This document shows positions 12,291-24,396 of a DNA stretch of 64,000 nucleotides, one piece after another. Under the pieces are notes generated by a model, which was given only the letters and a program-made list of their open reading frames with translations, was not told the DNA's origin and made no database searches. The position numbers and the translations under genes are program-made. Within the stretch, counting starts at the first letter, position 1. Each line of letters begins with the position of its first letter. Source of the stretch: Homarus americanus (Eukaryota; Arthropoda; Malacostraca; Decapoda; Nephropidae); the NCBI RefSeq assembly GCF_018991925.1, contig NW_024738608.1, positions 1,553,187-1,617,186 of the forward strand, given 5' to 3'.

Positions 12291-13028
12291 GTACAGATAT
12301 TATGTATGGAAGAGCAATATACAGGTACTATGATGGTTCGGCTTCCTTCTATCCATAACCTCCTTTCTCCTTATCTCCATGCATTCACCTCCTTTTCTCT
12401 CTTATCTTTCCTTCTCCCTCCCTCCTCCTCTTCTCCCTCCCCTCCCTCCTCCCTCCCTCCCCCCAGTACCATCAGAAGCCTCAGCCGCTAGATAACCCCC
12501 CAGGAGAGCCCTCTACACTTTTCCCCCAAATTAAAGTCAATATTTCCCCACCACTCGTCGCCGGGGCGGGGTAAAAGGTGGGCCAAATCAAAACGTGAAT
12601 TATTAATGTCTCTATATCCAGCTCAAGGGCCGCCCCTGTTTAGACAGCCGCGGCTCGAGAGGCCAGCGGAGACCTCACCACCATTAGACATCATCACTGC
12701 AACTCCCACAGGAAAGAAAAAAAGATGTGGAAAAATGGGAGTTTACCTGTGTGGGTGTTTCTCCTCTAATGACATGGGCTGGAGGTGGGGAGGCGGAGGC
12801 AGGTGAGAGTGATGATGAGAGGAGGAGTGGTAACACCTGTGCTTGAGAAGGGACACGGGAAAGGAGGAGTGAAGAGAGGAGGGAAGGAGTGAGAGAGAAA
12901 CGGTGAGATGGAGGTAGAGAGGAAGAGTGGAAGGTAGGGAGAGAGAGAGAGAGAGGAAGAGCGCAAGGAAAGAAAAAGGGAGGGAGAGAGGGAAGGAAGG
13001 AAGGAGGTTTCGCCTGTATCCCTGACAT
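12291..13028. other. Unique GC-rich centre between pyrimidine and purine tracts
   Basis: Pyrimidine-rich DNA (12360-12470) is followed by a unique block (12480-12790) that includes ggggcgggg (12563-12571, SP/KLF-like GC box) and several CG dinucleotides. Purine-rich DNA (12790-13015) then follows. The arrangement is a pyrimidine arm, a unique centre, then a purine arm. No coding evidence. Confidence 0.45.
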
Positions 13029-13110
13029 TTTATAATAATAATAATAATAATAATAATTAACGGTTTATTGAAAAAGTTCTGCAGCCCGAAGGCTGAAAAT
13101 ATACATTGGA
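13029..13110 (-). mobile_element. ATT-tailed dispersed element, copy 1 (3' end)
   Basis: An (AAT)n tract at 13032-13055 is followed by aacggtttatt, tgcagcc and ggctgaaaat. The same words in the same order occur in reverse complement at 17340-17396, so both are copies of one dispersed element. A microsatellite at one end with a conserved edge next to it is typical of non-LTR retroposon 3' ends. The element may extend right of 13110, but with only one long copy the far end cannot be set. Confidence 0.65.
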
Positions 13111-13214
13111 CATAAATGACTTATTACATACATTGGTGGTTTAACAAAAGCCTTCATTAGAGAAAGGTAAAGGAACATACAGTGAACATACAGATTAATG
13201 TAGGATTGTACGTG

Positions 13215-13505
13215 TTGAACAGCAAACACGTAGTGTAGTAACTCCCTCCCAGATGGTGTTAGGAGGGACCTCACGTGATGTAGTGGTTCCCTCAGATGGT
13301 GTTATGAGGGACCTGACGTGGTGTAGTAATTCCCTCGCAGATGGTGTTATGAGGGACCACGTGGTGTAGTAATTCCCTCACAGATGGTGTTATGGGGGAC
13401 CTCACGTGGTGTAATTACCTCACAGATGGTGTTATGAGGGTCCTCGCGTGGTGTAGTAATTCCCTCACAGATGGTGTTATTAGGGACCTGACGTGGTGTG
13501 GTAAT
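13215..13505. repeat. About 57-60 bp minisatellite, 5 copies
   Basis: Each copy carries agatggtgttatgagggacc, then acgtggtgtagtaattccct. Copies differ by small indels (one lacks the cctgacgtgg segment). Several copies contain CACGTG or CACGTGG at the junction, an E-box word. Confidence 0.92.
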
Positions 13506-13518
13506 AAACATGCAGACA

Positions 13519-14221
<703 letters not shown>

Positions 14222-14352
14222 ACTAGGCAAGCTTGAACTCTGCCTGCTTCCCTGTTGGGCGCTGTTAACGCTTTTTGCGCTACGCCTTGCACAGGATGCA
14301 AGGGAATGCCCAATAAACTAGCCCCCTCGCGGGGCAAATTATAAAAAAAAAA
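14222..14352 (+). mobile_element. SINE-like element ending in caataaactagcc and oligo(A)
   Basis: The segment ends with gcccaataaactagcccc, a short GC-rich palindromic stretch (cccctcgcgggg) and an A-run (14344-14352). A second copy of the conserved part, gcacaataaactagccgc, is at about 53262-53279. The shared tail and the oligo(A) suggest a short retroposon. No clear Pol III box A/B is visible in this copy. Confidence 0.5.
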
Positions 14353-14471
<119 letters not shown>

Positions 14472-14499
14472 TTTTCATTTTCCTGCTTCCTCTTCCTTC

Positions 14500-14735
14500 C
14501 CTGTGCAACTCAACACACACACCTCTGTAAGTCAGAAACACAGCTGTACATCTCAAGAGATACACTTAGGCAAGTTAAGAGCCTTACCTATCTGCACAAG
14601 ATAGGCAACACCTTTATACATGTCAGGCAACACACCTGTGCAATTCAGAAGACTCTTGAAATAGAAGACACACCTGTATAACTCAGAAGATACCTAAAGT
14701 GGAGAGACACACCTGTACAAGTTTTAAAACAGATG
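14500..14735. repeat. Degenerate ~45-bp repeat with acacacctgt words
   Basis: The word cacacctgt(a/g) followed by caactcagaaga-like sequence recurs about four times (14514, 14630, 14670, 14710). Units are strongly diverged. Confidence 0.55.
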
Positions 14736-14913
14736 TGGAGGCAGGAAGAGGTGGTGACCTTCATTATGAGATGTGTACCTGTGCCTGGTATTTTTCCCTC
14801 CAATTCTCCATCCTCTTCTGTTTCTCTTAACTTCTATATACTCCTTTTAGTCCTTCTTATCTTCTTTTCATTACAGCCTTGGTTGTTGTTGTTTTGTTGT
14901 TGCGTCGTGCCGT

Positions 14914-15304
<391 letters not shown>

Positions 15305-15321
15305 TAAACTCCTCCTCCTCC

Positions 15322-15354
<33 letters not shown>

Positions 15355-15905
15355 TTTTCTCTCTATCACTTTATTCTCGTTAAAAATATAAATAAAAATT
15401 CACTACAAAATGACAGACGAGTGTTGAGAGTCCTTCCTCCTCTCCCCCCTCCTTTTCCCTCCTCCTCCCTCCTTTCCTCCTCCTCCCTCCCTCCTCCTCC
15501 TCCTCCCCTCCCTTTCCCTCCTCCTCCTCCCTTCCCTTCCTCTCTCCCCTCCCCTCCCCTCCCTTCTCCCTCCTCCTCATTCCTCCCTCCTCCCTTCTCC
15601 CTCCTCCTCCATTCCTTCCTCTCTCTCTTTCCCTCTTCCTCCCTCCTTCCCCTCCTCCTCTCCCCTCCTTCTCCCTCCTCCCTCGTTCTTCCCTCCCTCT
15701 CTTTCCCTCCTCCTCCCTCCCCTTCTCCCTCTCATTCCTTCCTCTCTCTCTTTCCCTCCTCCCTACCCTCCCTTCCCCCCTCCTCCCCTCGTTCCTCCCC
15801 TCCCCTCTCTTTCCTCCCTCTTCCTCCCTCCTTCTCCCTCTTCCTCCCTCCCTACCCCCTCCCCTTCTCATTCCTTCCTCCTTTCTTCCCTCCTTCCCTC
15901 CCACC
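15305..15905. repeat. (CTC)n and long polypyrimidine tract
   Basis: (CTC)n at 15308-15348. From 15430 to 15905 the plus strand is almost only C and T in CCTCC/CTTCC words. The 256-codon plus frame (Ser/Pro/Leu) and 179-codon minus frame (Arg/Glu/Gly) are composition artefacts. Confidence 0.92.
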
Positions 15906-16165
15906 ACCCTCACCAACATCCATATAATGACACACGTTTGTTGAGAGGCGAAACCGATTTATCAGAGAGTAAATTCGATCGATGATATCAATTGTGATGT
16001 TCCCAGAGGACAGACGAGCGCTCACCTACGCTTATACAGAGTGATGGTCCACCTGGTGTTTGGGGCGAGACCAGAATATACAGTAATATGAATGACGGAT
16101 TTGTTCATACGTTCGTTATATGGTATTTGTATTATTACTTTTAGTTCCCCGTGTGTTTTTTGATG

Positions 16166-16166
<1 letters not shown>
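15906..16166. other. Unique sequence, nothing recognised
   Basis: Short unique spacer with no motifs seen. Confidence 0.5.
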
Positions 16167-16233
<67 letters not shown>

Positions 16234-16234
16234 G

Positions 16235-16288
<54 letters not shown>

Positions 16289-16329
16289 TATTATTATTGG
16301 TATTATTATTATTGGTATTATTATTATTG

Positions 16330-16387
<58 letters not shown>

Positions 16388-16433
16388 GTTATTATTATTA
16401 TTGGTATTATTATTATTGGTATTATTATTATTG

Positions 16434-16501
<68 letters not shown>

Positions 16502-16505
16502 GTGA
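16167..16505. repeat. (ATT)n array with ATTGGT variants
   Basis: About 340 bp of ATT trinucleotide. The variant ttattattattggta (15-bp spacing) appears in two blocks of three, at 16294-16335 and 16401-16438, showing that a segment of the array has itself been duplicated. Confidence 0.96.
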
Positions 16506-16577
16506 TGATTATTATTGTGTGTGTATTAGTAGTATTATTATTATTATTAATGTGTGTGTGTGTGTATTATCATTATT

Positions 16578-16612
<35 letters not shown>

Positions 16613-16675
16613 TGATTATTATTTTACTTGTTTTTTTTATCTCATTTTCTCTTCTTCTTCTTCTTCTTCTTGTTG
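16506..16675. repeat. Mixed ATT, GT and CTT simple repeats
   Basis: (GT)n at 16550-16565 and 16580-16611 alternate with ATT runs, and (CTT)n lies at 16652-16671. Confidence 0.92.
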
Positions 16676-16998
16676 GGCTGTTTCTTGAGGTAGTTTCTTT
16701 GGTGATATTCTCTATGTAGGATGCTATTAGGTGTTCTTATAATACAATTATTCTTTGTTCTTCATTCAATTAACCAGTCATGAATCTTTTTTTTCATATA
16801 TGTCTTTTTCATTCTTCCTTCATTCGTAGGTGTGTTTTACGAGACGTCTTACACTCATCAGCTTTCCTACACTTTTTTCTTTCACTTCTCGTTTTTCCTT
16901 CATTCCTTACTTCCTCTTCCAGTCCTCACTCCTCTCACAGGAGTCACTTCGTCACCCTTGGCAGCATCTCAGCTCTCAGGGACCATCATAGACACCTT

Positions 16999-17000
<2 letters not shown>

Positions 17001-17071
<71 letters not shown>
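17001..17071. repeat. (CT)n microsatellite
   Basis: Pure CT run followed by tttagagagaaagagagag, so the tract has a short purine counterpart next to it and can fold back. Confidence 0.97.
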
Positions 17072-17073
<2 letters not shown>

Positions 17074-17309
17074 TTAGAGAGAAAGAGAGAGTGTGCCAGC
17101 CATCTGTCCGACCTTCAACATTCCCTCACACATCGCCGAGTCTATGCCGTCCTCCCTAACTGAATATAATTCCACAAATGTTTAACATTTTTTAACTTTT
17201 TCATCCCCTTTCTCTCTCCACTGAGCTATATTCCACGTTCTCCTTTCACTTTCGTCTAGTAAACATAAACCTTAATTTCATATATGTGTACGTAGTTTTG
17301 TATTTTCTT

Positions 17310-17339
17310 CACACACACACACACACACACACACACATT
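17310..17339. repeat. (CA)n microsatellite
   Basis: About 13 CA units immediately left of the second ATT-tailed element copy. Confidence 0.95.
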
Positions 17340-17396
17340 TTCAGCCACCGGCTGCAACTCTATTAATAAACCGTTTATTATTATTATTATTATTTA
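17340..17396 (+). mobile_element. ATT-tailed dispersed element, copy 2 (short)
   Basis: Reads ttttcagcc, ggctgcaac, taaaccgtttatt and then (ATT)n, which is the reverse complement of the element at 13029-13110. It is cut at its left side at a (CA)n tract, as expected for 5' truncation of a retroposon. About 57 bp remain. Confidence 0.7.
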
Positions 17397-17417
17397 CACA
17401 CACATACACACACACAG

Positions 17418-17929
17418 AGGTGACCTCCCAAGATAACATAGGTCAAGATCCCAAGTTTAGATCAAAGATGCCATTGTGACTGGTCAATTCTTGGCTGGGT
17501 CACCACTTAGGTTCACTAAACCTACTTTACTCGTGGTAGTCTTCATTATAGGTCACTCAACCAGCCCTAGTGGAGGTCTTCACCCCACCAGAGTATTGAT
17601 AAGAGCTGGAGAATTGTGTCAGCTTGTGTATGTACGGTAACTTCTCATCCACCGAGGGATCTGTTCTTGAATAATACCGTGAAGGGTAAATCCGCGATGG
17701 GTCAACTTGATACCTTATGGGAAAAATAGAGTCAGGGAAGTTATAATAAAATCCTAACTGTACCTCAAGGGTGACTAGTTATGTAATGCGCTATTTGTGT
17801 ATACCGTACTGTGTATATGTTTGTATGTGTTGCTGTTGATAATATACTGAATAAAACACAAAACACAGAGAAAACACTTGTTATCATCAGGCCTCAACAT
17901 ACACCATCAGGCCTTGGGCACCACAACAA
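17418..17929. other. Unique sequence, nothing recognised
   Basis: No tandem repeat or credible frame. Confidence 0.5.
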
Positions 17930-18265
17930 GAGAGAAGTATAGCAACATGAAGTGAAGCACCGAGAGATGGAGTGAAGTATTGCCGCTTGGAGTGAAGCAC
18001 CGCCACGTAGAGTGAAGCACCGTCACTTAGCGTGAAGTACCGCCACATGTACTGAAGCACAACCACATAGAGTGAGGGCACCTCCCAGAGTGAAACACCA
18101 CAGCATAGAGTGAAGCACCGTTCCATGTAGTGTAGTACTGTCACGTGTAGGGAAGCACCACAGCATAGATTGAAGCTCTGCTACATGGACTATAGCACCG
18201 CTACATGGAATGAAACACTGCCACTTAGAGTGAAGCATTGTTACATAGAGTGAAGCACCGCCGTG
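17930..18265. repeat. 20-bp minisatellite, about 16 degenerate copies
   Basis: The unit is agtgaagcaccgccacatag, with 10-30 percent divergence between copies. Divergence is by substitution, with few indels, in contrast to the indel-rich arrays elsewhere. Short minus frames (SLYVAVLH-type) are by-products. Confidence 0.93.
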
Positions 18266-18915
18266 TTTCCTAACCCTCACGACCTAATAAAACGTCAATG
18301 ATATTTACTCAACAACGTAAACTGCCGAGAGTATTTACCCCGGGTAGTGATATTATTGAATCCCGCCCAAGATTGCCAATCACCCGTCACGGGACTCCGA
18401 CAAAACTTATCTAAATTGGCATCCTGTCAAGAGCGGCCAGACTTGTCATCTGGGGCTGGGTTTTATTGGTGTAGGCCGCGCTGGAGGCTGCTCTCTTGTG
18501 TTCTGGGGCGGAATGGAAGACCCTGGGCTCGGACTTTTCAAAGCTTCTCAACGTTTAATATTTCTTGTTGAAGTTGGTGTGGTGGGGAACATGTCTAGTT
18601 AACGGTAGACTGTCTGTACCATTTCATCGTCATTCTGGCCACAGTGTTGGTGTAATAACTTCAGCCAGATGGAAGCGTTTAAATATCTTCTCCATTTAAG
18701 ACTCGAACTTTGTGAGCTGTCATCTGTGAAGCCAACCCCACGAATATTGTAAACAAAATAATGGGGATAAAATATCAAGAGTTGTTTTATTGTTTTCGTT
18801 ATAAGTACAATATGTATATGATAATAGGTATATAAACTCATAACTACAATAATACTGAACCTTGACACATCTATATAAACACAAAAGAAATAAATGTATA
18901 TAGACTCAGAATCTT

Positions 18916-18916
<1 letters not shown>
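18266..18916. other. Unique sequence, GC-balanced 18330-18600
   Basis: The part from 18330 to 18600 is one of the few non-repetitive, GC-balanced stretches in this half. The plus frame 18347-18571 has 74 codons with no recognisable domain. It could hold a conserved element, which I cannot test. Confidence 0.4.

Positions 18917-18989
<73 letters not shown>
18917..18989. repeat. (CA)n microsatellite
   Basis: About 36 CA units. Confidence 0.98.
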
Positions 18990-18991
<2 letters not shown>

Positions 18992-19104
18992 CCAACTAAA
19001 ATATAAAAAATGCGAAATGACTACAATTTGTCTCCCCACTGAACAAAAGTACAGAAAGCCCCCCCAAAAAAACACCGAACAGTAGCAGTAATAATACACC
19101 CAGA

Positions 19105-19200
19105 CTCAACTATCTGTCCAGAGGGATACGAACTAGTGCAGCCATGAACGTTACACGACTGTCCAATCCCAGCTTGCAATGCCCGCTCCCAAACTGGCAT
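19105..19200 (-). mobile_element. Possible tRNA-derived SINE head, minus strand
   Basis: On the minus strand tggacagtcgt resembles a Pol III A box and agttcgtatccc, about 25-30 bp later, resembles a B box (canonical ggttcgantcc). Spacing fits a tRNA head. There is no full cloverleaf, so it is a degraded copy or a chance match. Confidence 0.3.
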
Positions 19201-19495
19201 TTACAGTCAAATTAATACACATCTCAAACTAAAAAAATACCCTCCTTACTTTTTTGTGTTCTTCGGCAAAACTCAGGCGCGGAATTGAGACGGAGTTGTG
19301 TGAAGTTGTGTAAAGTATGTGTCAAGTTGTGTCGAGTCTACTTATAAAAGTCCCCAATTGGAGCTTCTCACTAGTGTTAAGTGGGTCCCTCTTGCCTACT
19401 TACACTGCCCCCTTAACAGTGTTGCCAGTTGAGTACACTTCTTCTCTTCAGTGTCTACACCTGCGCTTTAACAGCCCAGCAGGTGCACATAGTTG

Positions 19496-19612
19496 TCTAG
19501 TCTAGTGTGTACATAGTGGTGTTATAAGTTCACAGTCGTCAAATGTATACATAGTGGTCTAGTGTGTACATAGTGGTCCAAAGTGTACATAATAGTCCAG
19601 CATGTACACAAT
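19496..19612. repeat. Degenerate ~20-bp repeat
   Basis: The words gtctagtgtgtacatagtgg, gtccaaagtgtacataatag and gtccagcatgtacacaatg follow one another, with about five copies in all. Confidence 0.8.
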
Positions 19613-20235
19613 GATCATGCAAGAGACATACAGTATAGGAAACGCAGAAAGAAAATGAAAGAAATAATGGACTAAACAAATTAAAACACAGAGAAAGAAG
19701 AAAGAATTGAAGAATAACAAAACAGAACAAGGAATAAGGAAGGAGAAAGACTAATTAATTGAAGGGAGAAAAGGAAAAATAGGAACAGAACCAAAAGATT
19801 CTCAATTATAAATGTATAGAAAATGGAGAGAGAGGGAGGGAGGGAGGGAGGTAGGGAGGGAGGGAGGGAGGGAAGAAAGGGAGGAAGGAATGAGGAGGAG
19901 GGAGAAAGGGAGAATTGTATCAAGAAAGAAGGGAGGGAATATTGCTTGGTGGGAGGAAGGGGATATTGTCAGAAGATGGGAGGAAATATCACGGGGAGGG
20001 AGAGATGGAGGAGAGAATATTCCTACAGAATAAAGAAGAGAGAATTACCAGCAGGGAATAATTGTAGGGAGAGAATGAGGACATACTCGTTAGAGAGAGA
20101 GAGAGAGAGAGAGAGAGTTACGAGCCATGAAACAAATGCACAAAAATAGTTAAATGAAAAAAAATACAGAATACACAGCACTAAAAAAACAAAGAGCAGA
20201 GAAAAATACAGTAAAAAGAATAATAAAACACGAGA
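19613..20235. repeat. Purine-rich block with (GGGA)n and (GA)n
   Basis: The plus strand is A/G-rich throughout. (GGGA)n lies at 19827-19875 and (GA)n at 20092-20117. Glu/Arg/Gly-rich frames are composition artefacts. Confidence 0.88.
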
Positions 20236-20639
20236 GAAAAACAAATAAAACTTGATAAATTAGATTACAGGTGATGGGAGGTTTTACAGGTGTAGGGGGA
20301 GAGGAAAGGGAGGGATCACAAAATATATAGAGAAATTAACAAATACGTCCTAGAATTGTTCCATAAGCTGAGTTAGTGCGGGATGGCTACCCCAAAAAAA
20401 AATAAATAAATAATAAAATAATAATAATAATTAAATAAATAACTAAAAAATCTCTCAGTTATTGATTCAATCGGTCAATTGCTCAGAACTGGCATGCATA
20501 TAGCCATCTGATGCATTTAGTAGACAAACGCACACCTGTGAATATATCATTAGATTTAATGTGTTATTTTACCTGTATTGTCCAACACAGGAGTATAATG
20601 TTTATAGATAGTTCTTCCTATCAACATACGCACACAAAA
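20236..20639. other. AT-rich unique sequence
   Basis: Includes an AAAT/AAT-rich run at 20395-20450. Nothing else recognised. Confidence 0.5.
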
Positions 20640-20880
20640 CACTCGCGAAACGTAAACACACATATAATAACTACGTACACACACGCACACACATACATAT
20701 ATACATACACACACACTACCAAATACTACACACATAATAGCAAATACATACATACACAATAACAAATGCATACACGCACACACAATACCAAATTCACACA
20801 CATACACACACGCTCACAATACCAAATTCACACACGTACACACAGTATCAAATACATACACGTACCCGAGACAACACCCA
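20640..20880. repeat. CA-rich degenerate minisatellite
   Basis: CACACATA runs alternate with caataccaaattcacacac, giving an approximate 30-bp period between 20757 and 20865. Confidence 0.88.
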
Positions 20881-21012
20881 GGTCATGTGTGAGAGAGAAC
20901 AGGGTACAAAAAAAATGACGATGTAATCAAACGAGTCACACAAGAAAAATATACCAAATATGTCGCCTTTATAAAGTGTGGGTTCTCCCACGGCCACGGT
21001 CTGCTTCACCCG

Positions 21013-21016
<4 letters not shown>

Positions 21017-21052
<36 letters not shown>
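21017..21052. repeat. (CT)n microsatellite
   Basis: About 18 CT units. Confidence 0.96.
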
Positions 21053-21054
<2 letters not shown>

Positions 21055-21189
21055 AATTCTTCCTTTCTTATGTAAAGACCAAGCAACAAGTCTGTCAGCA
21101 TTCTTTTATAATTCCTTGATCAATGGCATCGTTCATACGCTGTTGTCAGCCGCCTCCATCACCTCGCGCCGTGAGAGTCACCTGATCTG

Positions 21190-21235
21190 GAAATCAGCTG
21201 ATTGACGTCAGCTGATTTGGACGTCAGCTGATCCG
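21190..21235. promoter_or_regulatory. Cluster of three CAGCTG E-boxes with two GACGTCAGC words
   Basis: CAGCTG occurs at 21195-21200, 21209-21214 and 21225-21230. The second and third share acgtcagctgat, and tgacgtca overlaps the second. CAGCTG is the site of bHLH factors. No gene is visible nearby, and a short local duplication would give the same pattern. Confidence 0.35.
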
Positions 21236-21649
21236 CTGTCGTTGGTTTGACGCGAAGGAGCGATCAGATCTCGAATTCTCAATGATTCGTACGTGTTTTC
21301 TTCCCCTTTCCAAATGATTCGAAATCACTCATGAAAACCCGCCTTAACTTACGACACAAATATGACCATGATATCTATCCTTAAAACTTAAATCGTATCT
21401 CAAGGTTTTTTCTCTCATATATAAAACCAACAGCGGAAAATAAGAGAAAAAAAACTGAACGTAAGAATCTGTGAGACTTGGGTGAGGCAGAGAAGTGTTC
21501 CAGGAATGCTGAGGACGGATGAGTCGAGGTATTGGAGAAAAAATGTGAAGGAAGGTTTGAGACACAGTAAGAATGATTCCTCTGTGGCATATTGACTTAT
21601 TTTCCAGAGTAAGTGATGCGATACTGATACTGTGGTGTTAGTGTGATCA
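21236..21649. other. Unique sequence, nothing recognised
   Basis: No repeat or convincing frame. Confidence 0.5.
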
Positions 21650-21805
21650 GTGGTGTGCGTGTGAGAGTGGTTTGAGTGTGATAGCGGTGTGATGTGCGAT
21701 GGTGGGTTGAGTGTTACAGTGGTGAGTGTGTTAGTGGTGTGAGTGTGATAGTGGTAAGTGTGTTAGTGTTGCGAGTGTGATGGTGGTGGTGTTAGTGTGT
21801 TTTGG
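21650..21805. repeat. Degenerate GTGTGATAGTGGT array
   Basis: Words gtgtgatagtggt, gtgttagtggt and gagtgtga follow each other at 12-19 bp spacing. Confidence 0.85.
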
Positions 21806-22109
21806 CTTGTTAGTTGTTAATGGGTAATAGGATTATTGACCGATTTTTTGTTTATTGCAAAGATACGACAGAAGTAAAAATCCGTGTTATTGAAATATTT
21901 AAAGCGTTATAACATAGAGATGTTACCTTTTGTAATTTAATAAAGGACACTAGTGTTTCTTAAAAGTTCCTAAACCATGAAAATAGAACAAAAATAAACA
22001 TTAAAGGAATTATAATAAGAATCACCATGAAGACAATAGGTATTTTCAAGTGTTTAATAGTGATTTACACGAACGAGAGATATTACAGTACTGATTTCAT
22101 TGTCGTTCA
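21806..22109. other. AT-rich unique spacer
   Basis: No gene. It supplies the first ATGs of the artefactual long frames in the array that follows. Confidence 0.5.
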
Positions 22110-23642
22110 TACCCCATCTACCTCCGCACCTGCCCCCCTACCGTTCGTACCCTCCTATCTACCCCCCACCGTTCGTACCTCCCCATCTACCCCCCACCGT
22201 TCGTACTTCCCCATCTACCCCCCTCGTTCGTACTTCCCCATCTACCCCCAACCGTTCGTACTTCCCCATCTACCCCCACCGTTCGTACTTCCCATCTACC
22301 CCACCGTCTGTACTTCCCCATCTACCCCACCGTTCGTACTTCCCCATCTACCCCCACCAGTTCGTCTTTCCCATCCCCACCGTTCGTTCCCCATCTGCCC
22401 CATTGACCTCCCATCTACCCCACCGTTCGTGCTCCCCATCTACCCCCAACCGTTCTCCCCATCTACCCCACCGTTCGTACTTCCCCATCTACCCCCCACC
22501 GTTCGTACTTCCCCATCTACCCCCCACCGTTCGTACCTCCCCATCTACCCCCACCGTTCGTACTTCCTCATCTACCCCACCGCCTTCCCCATCTACCCCC
22601 AACGTTCGTACTTCCCCATCTACTCCCACCGTTCATTGCTTCCATCTACCCCCACGTTCGTACTTCCCCATCACCCCCACCGTTCTGCTTCCCCATCTAC
22701 CCCCACCGTTCTGCCACCCATCAACCCCCACCGTTCGTACTTCCCCATCTACCCCCACCGCTCGTACTTCCCCATCTACCCCCACTCGTTCGACTTCCCC
22801 ATCTACCCCCACCGTTCGTACCCTACCATCTACCCCCCACCGTTCATGCTTCCCATCTACCCCCCACCGTTCGTACTTCCCCATCTACCCCCCCACCGCT
22901 TCATGCTTCCCCATCTACCCCCCACAGTTCGTACCTACCCATCTACCCCCCCACCGTTCGTACTTCCCCATCTACCCCCAACCGCTCATTACTTCCCCAT
23001 CTACCCCCACCGTTCGTACCCTACCCATCTACCCCCACCGTTCATGCCTCCCCATCTACCCCCCACCGTTTCGTACCTCCCCATCTACCCCCACCGTTCG
23101 TGCCCTCCTATCTACCCACCCATCATTCGTACCTCCCCATCTACCCCCACCGTTCGTACTTCCCCATCTACCCCACTTCTGCCCTACCCATCTACCCCCA
23201 CCGTTCGTACTTCCCCATCTACCCCCCGCTCGTACATCCCCATCTACCCCCCACCGTTCGTTCCCTACCCATCTACCTAGTTCGTACCTCCCATCTACCA
23301 CCCCCACCGTTCGTACCTCCCCATCTACCCCCCACCGTTCGTGCCCTCCCATCTACCCCACCATCATTCGTACCTCCCCATCTACCCCCCCACCGTTCGT
23401 ACCTCCCCATCTACCCCCACCGTTTGTACCTCCCCATCTACCCCCACCTTCATGCTTCTCCATCTACCCCCCACCGTTCGTACTTCCATCTACCCCCACC
23501 GTTCGTACTTCCATCATCTACCCCCACCGTTCGTACCTCCCCATCTACCCCCACCGTTCGTACCTCCCCATCTACCCCACCGTTCGTACCTCCCATCTAC
23601 CCCCACCGTTCGTACCTCCCCATCTACTCCCCACCGTTCGTA
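22110..23642. repeat. 1.5-kb C-rich 27-bp minisatellite, about 55 copies
   Basis: The unit is built of ccccatctaccccc, accgttcgta and ct or cc. The 27-bp period leaves plus frames open (540 codons at 22100-23722, 417 at 22027-23280; repeat PIYPHRSYF or similar). Frames shift at many single-base indels, so no one reading is maintained. The minus strand has G4-5 runs in every unit, giving G-quadruplex potential. I do not regard this as a protein gene. Confidence 0.95.
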
Positions 23643-23812
23643 AGGCCGTTCATCCCTTAACTTTTCCTGCCGTCTCTGTAACTCTTAAACCATTGAAGAT
23701 AACGCCACCCAACTCTGCATAAACACTGTACAGCACTAGATGACGTCCAGCAACCACGGCCAAACTAAGTGTGCTCTGGCCTCCCACTCACTTCTTATTA
23801 CTTAATCTGAGA

Positions 23813-23986
23813 CACCTGACGATTAGCTCACCTTCGTTTATTTCACTTAATGATTAAACACCTTAACGCTAATCTAACCTAACCTAACCTAGCCTAACCT
23901 AGCTAGCCTAACCTAACCTAGCCCCCAGGTAACGTTAGGGTCTTTAATCATCCGGTGAAATAAGCTGGGGCTAATCTTCAAGTGAA
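23813..23986. mobile_element. Fold-back element 1 with CCTAA core
   Basis: The left arm (23813-23865: cacctgacgattagctcacc, then tttatttcac, atgattaa) and the right arm (23941-23986) are inverted copies. The reverse complement of the right arm reads cacttgaagattagcccc, ttatttcacc, atgattaa. Between them lies a CCTAA/CCTAG array (23871-23926). The telomere-like array is thus the core of an inverted-arm element. Related copies are at 24397, 45945 and 62229. Confidence 0.7.
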
Positions 23987-24058
23987 CTCTTAATTGTTAT
24001 GATAATGTGTCGTTAACTAAGGTCTTTACTACTGTAATTGATTCCTCTTATAAACAGG

Positions 24059-24122
24059 CTATCTATCTATCTATCTATCTATCTATTTATATATCTATCC
24101 TCTATCTATCTATCTATCTATC
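24059..24122. repeat. (CTAT)n microsatellite
   Basis: Two CTAT runs separated by a tttatatatctatc interruption. Confidence 0.96.
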
Positions 24123-24396
24123 CACCATCAAATTTCACATTAGCTTTTCACAATTACCTCATCATGCCGTCACCGTGTACCAGAGACCCGGCAACACCAC
24201 GATCAGTTCACACGTTACCACGGTATGCGAGGGAGCCAGTGAGCCGTATAGCTGTCACGCCTCAATGTGACTGACTAACTGCTTCACCATTATCAAGGAT
24301 GATATTTGGCCTCCCGTCACGGTGTTTTTCCTCCCGTCGATATTATACTGTACGTGTGACGGCGATGTAAATTGATTGTCTAGAAAGAAGAATATC
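24123..24396. other. Unique spacer, nothing recognised
   Basis: GC-balanced unique DNA with no frame or motif I can support. Confidence 0.45.

Noticed and set aside
22027..23722. Plus-strand frames of 417 and 540 codons
   Set aside because: They arise from a 27-bp tandem repeat with stop-free frames; the frame shifts at many indels, and there is no flanking domain.
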